NCBI GenBank assembly: GCA_964607915.1
Contig: CAZSMU010000097.1
Coordinates: forward strand, 1-14,105
From: JADJPL01 sp964607915
Lineage (GTDB): Bacteria; Bacteroidota; Bacteroidia; Chitinophagales; Saprospiraceae
Length of the DNA: 14,105 bases
Direction: 5' to 3'
The position numbers and the translations under genes are program-made. The notes under the pieces are model-generated. The model was not told the DNA's origin, searched no databases, and saw only the letters and a program-made list of their open reading frames with translations. This document shows positions 1-5,454 of the stretch, in pieces; position 1 is the first letter of the stretch; each line of letters starts with the position of its first letter.

Positions 1-119
1 ATCTCAAGCGCAAAGAGTTTAAGGGAAATGTACAAATCCAAATCCAACTTGATGCCGTTTTCAAGTCGCTGGCATATCTGGATATCGCCGCCGCCAAAAC
101 CGGTCTGGCCAAGCTCTAA
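1..119 (+). CDS. C-terminal end of an unidentified protein (5' part outside the window)
   Basis: An open frame enters from the left edge (codons in register with position 3) and ends at TAA 117-119, giving 38 residues. The end reads AYLDIAAAKTGLAKL. Codon choice (CTG, ATC, GCC, AAG) resembles the neighbouring genes, so it is probably a real coding tail. I do not recognise the family: the segment is short, with no motif or membrane segment. It converges with the minus-strand DUF4340-type gene, and the two stop codons overlap (116-118 and 117-119), so there is no room for a terminator between them. Confidence 0.5.
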   Translation, partial: LKRKEFKGNVQIQIQLDAVFKSLAYLDIAAAKTGLAKL

Positions 120-1063
120 CGGGTGGACAAGCGCGCCTGCAGGCTGTCCGGCACACTGAACAGTACAGAGAACAGACCGGCGGAGTCGCTTTTGAAAAAA
201 TGATAGGGCCGCTGGCTGGAACGCAACACGAAGGGATATCGCCGCCCGGGCAGGTAAAAGCATTCTACTACGGCCGAATCGCCTGCATGGAAGTAAAATA
301 CCAGTTTTCGGTTGGTCCAGCGGTCGGCCTGGAGCTCATCGAATTCCCTCGCGAGTTCGGCCGGCCGGATATGGCTTAGGGCATCCAGGTATTGCCGCCA
401 CTGTATAGAATCCTCCGCTGACAGCCGCCCTTCGCCGAAGCGCCATCCCTGCGCCGTGGCGTATATCTTTCCAGGGACGGAATCCCTGGGTAGATGGTAG
501 TGCATACTGTCCACTTCTTCCGGAACAGGAAGGTCCAGCAACCGTCCATTGCAGTAGTAGTCCACACTGCGCCTGAGCCGTTCGACCAACGGCGCGGGGA
601 TGCTGAACACTTCCTCTTGACCCGCAAAGCGAAGAGGTGCCTGCTGGCGCGTGGAATCCGTTTTCCCAATCAGGATATCGTCCTGCAAACCGCGCGGACC
701 GTACAAGCGCACGCGGAGCGCCTCGCCTTCCCCCAGGCCGAGGCGTATGAACTCGCCTTCTGTACCCATCCGGATATCGCGTGTATCCAGAGCAGCCAGT
801 CCGGCTATGATTGCCTGCAAAGAATCTATAGGCACTATACAACCCGTATGGCCGTCGGTTGCCATCCAGCTGCCGTCTTCGCGATGGAACGACAACTCTT
901 CCGCACCCGGGGCCAACACCATGATGGCAGTAAGGGCGTCCTCCTCAAAATCCAACAATCGCGAAACGGGGGGCGATGGCGCTGATTTTACCCGCACGTA
1001 CCAGTACGCAAGCAAGGAGAGAGAGCACAACACACAAACCGCAAGAAGCGTTTTTGGCCGCAT
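116..1063 (-). CDS. Membrane-anchored DUF4340-type protein
   Basis: The product has 315 residues and starts with a basic residue pair and a hydrophobic stretch (about residues 5-22), so it is probably an N-terminal membrane anchor or uncleaved signal with the rest outside the cytoplasm. The body resembles DUF4340 proteins. These have paired beta-rich repeats with motifs such as W.FxxxxY/WR and an R.LLDL element, and in Bacteroidota they often lie near gliding or ABC-type genes. Here residues around SVDYYCNGRLLDLPVPEEVD fit that pattern. No catalytic motif is visible and the molecular function is unknown. The start ATG at 1061-1063 is preceded on the minus strand by a -7 box TATCTTTG (1099-1106), which supports it. 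The gene is divergent from the lipoprotein gene at 1161. The family assignment comes from recalled pattern, not a search. Confidence 0.65.
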   Translation of the reverse strand: MRPKTLLAVCVLCSLSLLAYWYVRVKSAPSPPVSRLLDFEEDALTAIMVLAPGAEELSFHREDGSWMATDGHTGCIVPIDSLQAIIAGLAALDTRDIRMGTEGEFIRLGLGEGEALRVRLYGPRGLQDDILIGKTDSTRQQAPLRFAGQEEVFSIPAPLVERLRRSVDYYCNGRLLDLPVPEEVDSMHYHLPRDSVPGKIYATAQGWRFGEGRLSAEDSIQWRQYLDALSHIRPAELAREFDELQADRWTNRKLVFYFHAGDSAVVECFYLPGRRYPFVLRSSQRPYHFFKSDSAGLFSVLFSVPDSLQARLSTR

Positions 1064-1098
1064 GGCACATCGGTTGAGGGAAAAGACAGGTTACCCGA

Positions 1099-1106
1099 CA
1101 AAGATA
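1099..1106 (-). promoter_or_regulatory. Bacteroidota -7 promoter box for the DUF4340-type gene
   Basis: The minus strand reads TATCTTTG, an exact match to TAnnTTTG, and implies a leader of about 30 bases before the ATG at 1063. No good -33 TTTG is seen at the usual spacing. The same octamer stands upstream of the amidase gene. Confidence 0.5.
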
Positions 1107-1110
1107 GGCA

Positions 1111-1141
1111 TTTCACTTGTTGCCCGGAAGTGTTATTTTTG
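1111..1141 (+). promoter_or_regulatory. Promoter of the MORN-repeat lipoprotein gene
   Basis: The -7 box TATTTTTG (1134-1141) matches TAnnTTTG exactly. A weak -33 candidate, TTTC (1111-1114), lies 19 bases upstream. Transcription would start near 1146, about 15 bases before the ATG at 1161. The box lies directly in the gap between divergent genes and interleaves with the minus-strand promoter. Confidence 0.5.
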
Positions 1142-1160
1142 CCTCAAAATACAGAATGTT

Positions 1161-1748
1161 ATGAAGAACTGGATTTTTATCGGCGCTTTGAGTGCTTCCT
1201 GTCTGCTTTCCGCCTGTGGCGGCTCCGGCAGCTCCAATGGTTCGGGCACAGGTACTGACCCCGAGACCAAAGTAGATGGCTTCACCATTACGTCCCTCCC
1301 CAACAGCGACTTGCAGAAGGCAGTCAAAATGGGCATCAACGGATTCCCCGCAGAGGAGGGCATACTCAGAGACGGCAAGCGCAACGGTACCTGGGTGGTC
1401 TTTCACGACGGCTCCAACCAGCCCGCCATGATGGCGAGCTATGTGGACAATCGCTACAACGGCATCTACCTGGAGTTTGACCGAAACAATCAAATTACGC
1501 TGCGCGCGTTCTACCAAAACAACTTACTGGACGGGTACTGGGCCCGGTATTCCTTCGGGCAAAAGGGCATCGAGACGAACTATAAAAACGGAAAACTCGA
1601 CGGAGTGTACAAGGAATTCCGCGCCAATGGAAGCATCTCCAAAGAAATACATTACAAAGACGGGCAGCTCGACGGCCCGTACAAGTTCTATGACGAGATG
1701 GGAAATGTGATCCTGGAGTACGAATACCGCAACGGAAAGAAAATCTGA
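1161..1748 (+). CDS. Lipoprotein with MORN-variant (YwqK-like) repeats
   Basis: The product has 195 residues. A lipoprotein signal peptide ends in the lipobox LSAC with the lipidated Cys at residue 19, followed by a Gly/Ser-rich linker. That places the mature protein on the periplasmic or outer face of a membrane. From about residue 71 to the end there are five repeats of roughly 23 residues with the MORN_2 pattern (DGKRNGTW, DNRYNGIY, NNLLDGYW, NGKLDGVY, DGQLDGPY). Such repeats form beta-hairpin stacks, and their partner or ligand here is unknown. Automatic labels such as 'antitoxin YwqK' for this family do not establish a toxin partner, and none is seen. The frame stays open far upstream (to 651), but that part is antisense to the DUF4340-type gene. 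ATG 1161 is chosen because the signal peptide and promoter fit it. The helicase-like gene starts 34 bases downstream and may be co-transcribed. Confidence 0.85.
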   Translation: MKNWIFIGALSASCLLSACGGSGSSNGSGTGTDPETKVDGFTITSLPNSDLQKAVKMGINGFPAEEGILRDGKRNGTWVVFHDGSNQPAMMASYVDNRYNGIYLEFDRNNQITLRAFYQNNLLDGYWARYSFGQKGIETNYKNGKLDGVYKEFRANGSISKEIHYKDGQLDGPYKFYDEMGNVILEYEYRNGKKI

Positions 1749-1782
1749 CGCCCGCGCGTCCTTACGCTTATATACACCACGC

Positions 1783-4700
1783 ATGGAAGAGCAGGCAACT
1801 GCATTAGGGGAAATGCTCCCCAACGGCCCTTTGCATATCGCTTATGGTGCGACCTACCAGTCGGCTAACACGGGGCTGTTCGACTGGCTTTCCCAATCGG
1901 ATCGGTCGCCACAAGAGGCCATAGAAGCCTTGCTCGCTCCACCGGCCCTCCAGGCCGTGGCGCTTCCCATAGCGGGTGGGGTAGGGGAGGCCTCGCCGGC
2001 TGCGCTCCATACCTCGGCCCGCAACTACCTCCGCATCTACGGGCGGCCCGCTCTCGCCATGGGGTATCCGTGTTTGGCCTACGCTACCCCGGAGCAGACT
2101 CTCGTCGTGCCGCTGCTCTACTGGCCGCTCGTTCTAGAGCCACAGATTCAGGGGGCCAGCCTCTGGCATGTCGGGCGACGCGACCCTTTCGTCGCCCGTA
2201 TAAACCCCGAAGCGCTCCCGGTTCTGATGCAGTCCCGCGAGGGGCAAGCGCTGCCCGCAGAGCTGCTCGAAGCCTCTTTGCACAGCTGGCAGGAGGCACG
2301 GGAATGGCTCTTGCGCCTTCTGCCCAAACAGGCGGAGGCCCTGCCTATCCTACCTCCCCTGCACCCCGCCCCCGCCCCGGAATCAGCCGCCTATGCGCCC
2401 CAAGGGGTATCCCTGCTCTTTTGCGGGGCTCTCGGCGTATTCCATGCACAAGCCCGAACGGGGAGTCCACGCGAAGCAGAGCCCCCCGCATTGGTACCAG
2501 AGGAGCCGTTTTTTCCGGGGATAGGGGATCTCGACCCCGACCAGGCTACTGCCTTATGGGTAGGACGCCGGGGAGACCCTGTAGTGGTCCAGGGCGGGGC
2601 CGGCAGCGGCAAAACCTACCTGGCGGGCCACCTGGCCAGCGCGCACCTGGCCGCCGGGAAATCCTGCCTGATCGTGAGCGATACGGTGGCCCCCTTGCAG
2701 CAAATCCAGTCGCAAATGGATAGGATGGGCCTCTTCCGACTCTGCTCGCTGCTCCAGTCCCCGGCAGAAGGCCTCTCTCTCCTCGCAGCAGCCTGGCGGG
2801 CAGAACTGACGTCCGGCCAGGCTCCCGCTCCTTTTGACGCCCATGGGTTTCAGGTGCTGCTCGACAAACTCCGGCGCAGCAAAGAAAAAATAGACAGCGC
2901 CTACCAAGCCCTGCGGACGCCCATCCTGGGCGAAGAGCGCTGGGCCCGCCTCTGCGGCAGGTTCCTCCAGGTAAACGCCATCGAAGGCAAAGAACTCCTC
3001 GCTGCTTCGCTTGACCCCGCCGACTTCAACTTCTCCAGCGCGGAATACGACTCCCTCATGCAGGTACTGCCCATAGGGCAACCGCTCTTCGAGGCTATCC
3101 AGGGCCTTGGCCACCCTCTGCGGAGCCTGCACCACGACCTCTTCCTGCACACGGAAAAGACGAGGGCCCAGGAAATCGCCGAACAAAAAACACGGGCCTT
3201 CGAAAAGCGCTGTACCTCCCTGGCACATCGCTACCGCAGCGGACTGAGCCTGTATGCGGACACTCTGCGCAGCACCCTGGAGGCACAGTTTCGCCAACTC
3301 AACTTGCTGGCACAGCACATCCTCGATATATCGCGCGAGGGCTCGGCTGCCTACGGCAAGGACTGGCTGCAAGCTTCCCCCGCCAGCCTGAAAATCAAGG
3401 CGGCCGTCTCCTCCCGCGCCCGCGCCGTCGCCCAGGCCCGGGAAGAGATGCTCCGCACCGCCGGTGAACTGCTTGCAAAAGGCTCTTCCCTGCACGCCTA
3501 TGGCTTCGACCCCATAGATAAGCAATTGCCCACCGCTTTCCGCGCCCTACCGGATTTCGTGCGTGCCTACCAGGAACAACTCGTGCAATGGTACCAAGGC
3601 CTCTCAGGGTTTGTACAACACGAGATGCTGCGCCTGAATGCCTCCAACGCACACGCCCATATCCTGCCCCAGGATCTGCTCGAAGAACTGGAATCGGCCA
3701 TGGACCTGATGCTGCAGGAACTCAACGAGGCCCGCCTCCTGGAACGTTCCACAGGGCATCAACTCCTCACCCTGCACAAGCGCCTCAAACTGCTGAACGA
3801 ACTGCTCGAACAGTTCGAGGAACTGCGCAAAAACATGCGCGACTTTCCCGGGATATACAACTGGCAACGCTTCTGGCTGCCCCTGCCGGAATATGCCAAA
3901 AAAGTGGTCCGGTCTCTGGCCCATGCCAAACCTACCCATTGGCAAGCTGCCTTTGAGTCCTGGTACCTCGACCAGCTCCTGTTCCGCTCCCATTCCCTGG
4001 CTATGCCCCAGGAAACGCCCCCCCTTGGCGAATACCGCGCACTCTGGCAGTCTGTCCAGGAAGAACTGCCCTCTTTTATGCTGCATACCTGGTCTGAAAA
4101 ACGCTATTCGGCCCTGCGTACGCTGGTCAAACGCATTGCCGAGCAGGAAAAACAACGCAAAACTATGCCTGCCGATGTGGTCATCGGCAGGGCACCCCAG
4201 GCTTTTTTGAATGCCTGCCCCCTCGTGCTGGCTACGACTCAAACCGCGCTGGAGCTGTTCCGCAACGTGGAAACGGCCTGTTTTGACCAAATCATCTTCC
4301 TGCAGGCAGAAGAAATCGCCGCTGCCGACGCGCAGCACCTGATACCGCTGGCCACCCGCTGCATGGCGATAGGGAACCCGTTCCCGCCCAACGAAAGTGG
4401 CCATGCCGACCGCCTGCTGCCCTATGCCCTCGCTCGGGGATGGCAACAGGCCCCCCTGCGCTTTGTACACCGCCTGTACGGGCAGCATCCGATCCAGCTC
4501 CGCCACCCGGATAAAATCAGCGATGCGTCGGGCAGTGCAGCCTCCGTGTCCGATGCCCTCCCTGGACGCGGTACCTGGAAAGCACTGTCCCAAACCAACT
4601 ACGAGGAAGCAGAGCGCCTACTTGCATACCTGCTCGAACAACTGCCCCCCAAACCAAACCGCACCTTGCCCAGCACCGCCGTAGTAACCGCTACCACCGC

Positions 4701-5454
4701 CCAGCGCAACCTGCTGGCCGATATGCTCCTCCAGATCAAACGCGGGGGAGGGAAAGATGCCGAGCGCATCCAACAACTGGAGCGAAATGGCCTCGGTGTG
4801 TACAGCGTTGAAGAACCCCGTTTTCCTACTCCTGAGGTATTGCTCGTTTCCCTCACCCGGGAAAACCTGCCCGAGCAACCCGGCGACGGGTGTACCCTGA
4901 GACAGGCGTATCGGCTGATCGGTACGGCAACCCGGCAAACCTTGTTCTTCCATTCTCTTTCCAAAGCACATCTCGAAAAAGCAGGGGCCGACAGCGCTCA
5001 TCCCGCCTCGCGCTTCATCGCCAACTACCTGCTGTTACTGGATGCCGCCAAAACTACGTCTTCCATACCCGCAGAACTGCTCGCCCGCTTCGAGGACCTC
5101 GCCCTAAAATATCCCGTGCCGCCCGACCAGGGCCCCCTGCTGCAGTACATAGCTAAAATGATCGGCCCCTATTTCGGCTCCCGCATCGTGGCTGCCGACA
5201 TGCGGATCGCCCATCTCCCGCTCCCGCTGTCTATCCATTTTCGGGAACCTGCAGATACACCGGATATCTGCATCTGCCCCGATGGCTTTTTTGCTGAAAC
5301 GCCTGCTACTGACTATTGCTGGGAGTGGCAGCAAATCGAACGGCTCAAGGAACATCGAATCGCCTGCGTGCCGACCTGGTCTGTATTGTGGTGGAAACAA
5401 GCCGAACAGGAAGCTCGCCGGCTCGCCAGCCGGCTCATCTACAACCATACTTGA
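1783..5454 (+). CDS. Degenerate DUF4011-type superfamily 1 helicase-nuclease (probable pseudo-helicase)
   Basis: The product has 1223 residues, with no signal or membrane segment, so it is cytoplasmic. Its layout follows DUF4011/COG1112-type helicase-nucleases. An N-terminal DUF4011-like part (about 95-160, PLLYWPLVLE 110-119) is followed by a Q-motif-like LDPDQ (250-254) and a perfect Walker A GGAGSGKT (271-278). A long helical, coiled-coil-like insert spans about 360-780. The second half of RecA1 has FDQIIFLQAEE (834-844), where the family has FDxVIFDEASQ. Motif III is AIGNPFPPNE (862-871) instead of VGDPxQLPP. A RecA2-like part follows, with GTATRQT (1047-1053) where NVAxTRAR is expected. 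The C-terminal part (about 1140-1223) resembles the MTES_1575-type endonuclease fold, with ICPDG (1164-1168) in place of IECDG and the conserved WS..WW (1199-1204). So it may bind ATP but probably does not work as a normal helicase or nuclease. The stop overlaps the next start (TGATG). A wholly different function is possible. Confidence 0.8.
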   Translation: MEEQATALGEMLPNGPLHIAYGATYQSANTGLFDWLSQSDRSPQEAIEALLAPPALQAVALPIAGGVGEASPAALHTSARNYLRIYGRPALAMGYPCLAYATPEQTLVVPLLYWPLVLEPQIQGASLWHVGRRDPFVARINPEALPVLMQSREGQALPAELLEASLHSWQEAREWLLRLLPKQAEALPILPPLHPAPAPESAAYAPQGVSLLFCGALGVFHAQARTGSPREAEPPALVPEEPFFPGIGDLDPDQATALWVGRRGDPVVVQGGAGSGKTYLAGHLASAHLAAGKSCLIVSDTVAPLQQIQSQMDRMGLFRLCSLLQSPAEGLSLLAAAWRAELTSGQAPAPFDAHGFQVLLDKLRRSKEKIDSAYQALRTPILGEERWARLCGRFLQVNAIEGKELLAASLDPADFNFSSAEYDSLMQVLPIGQPLFEAIQGLGHPLRSLHHDLFLHTEKTRAQEIAEQKTRAFEKRCTSLAHRYRSGLSLYADTLRSTLEAQFRQLNLLAQHILDISREGSAAYGKDWLQASPASLKIKAAVSSRARAVAQAREEMLRTAGELLAKGSSLHAYGFDPIDKQLPTAFRALPDFVRAYQEQLVQWYQGLSGFVQHEMLRLNASNAHAHILPQDLLEELESAMDLMLQELNEARLLERSTGHQLLTLHKRLKLLNELLEQFEELRKNMRDFPGIYNWQRFWLPLPEYAKKVVRSLAHAKPTHWQAAFESWYLDQLLFRSHSLAMPQETPPLGEYRALWQSVQEELPSFMLHTWSEKRYSALRTLVKRIAEQEKQRKTMPADVVIGRAPQAFLNACPLVLATTQTALELFRNVETACFDQIIFLQAEEIAAADAQHLIPLATRCMAIGNPFPPNESGHADRLLPYALARGWQQAPLRFVHRLYGQHPIQLRHPDKISDASGSAASVSDALPGRGTWKALSQTNYEEAERLLAYLLEQLPPKPNRTLPSTAVVTATTAQRNLLADMLLQIKRGGGKDAERIQQLERNGLGVYSVEEPRFPTPEVLLVSLTRENLPEQPGDGCTLRQAYRLIGTATRQTLFFHSLSKAHLEKAGADSAHPASRFIANYLLLLDAAKTTSSIPAELLARFEDLALKYPVPPDQGPLLQYIAKMIGPYFGSRIVAADMRIAHLPLPLSIHFREPADTPDICICPDGFFAETPATDYCWEWQQIERLKEHRIACVPTWSVLWWKQAEQEARRLASRLIYNHT

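Noticed and set aside
651..1160. Upstream in-frame extension of the MORN lipoprotein
   Set aside because: It runs antisense through the DUF4340-type gene and would bury the signal peptide and lipobox. The promoter lies at 1111-1141.
1161..1748. Toxin-antitoxin reading of the MORN-repeat gene (YwqK-like 'antitoxin')
   Set aside because: The protein is a lipoprotein and no adjacent toxin gene is present. The label reflects automatic naming of the repeat family.
2070..2723. Plus-strand frame of 217 codons rich in Arg, Pro and Ala
   Set aside because: It is a frame-shifted shadow of the helicase-like gene, with the typical composition of a wrong frame in GC-rich DNA.
2554..4593. Two long minus-strand frames (2554-3525 and 3604-4593, over 320 codons each)
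   Set aside because: They lie wholly antisense to the helicase-like gene, show no recognisable family and have low-complexity Gly/Gln-rich translations. They are expected by-products of GC-rich codon use.
5316..5453. Upstream in-frame extension of the GH3/beta-lactamase fusion
   Set aside because: It overlaps the helicase-like gene by 138 bases and would place about 45 residues before the membrane anchor. The TGATG-linked ATG at 5454 is better.
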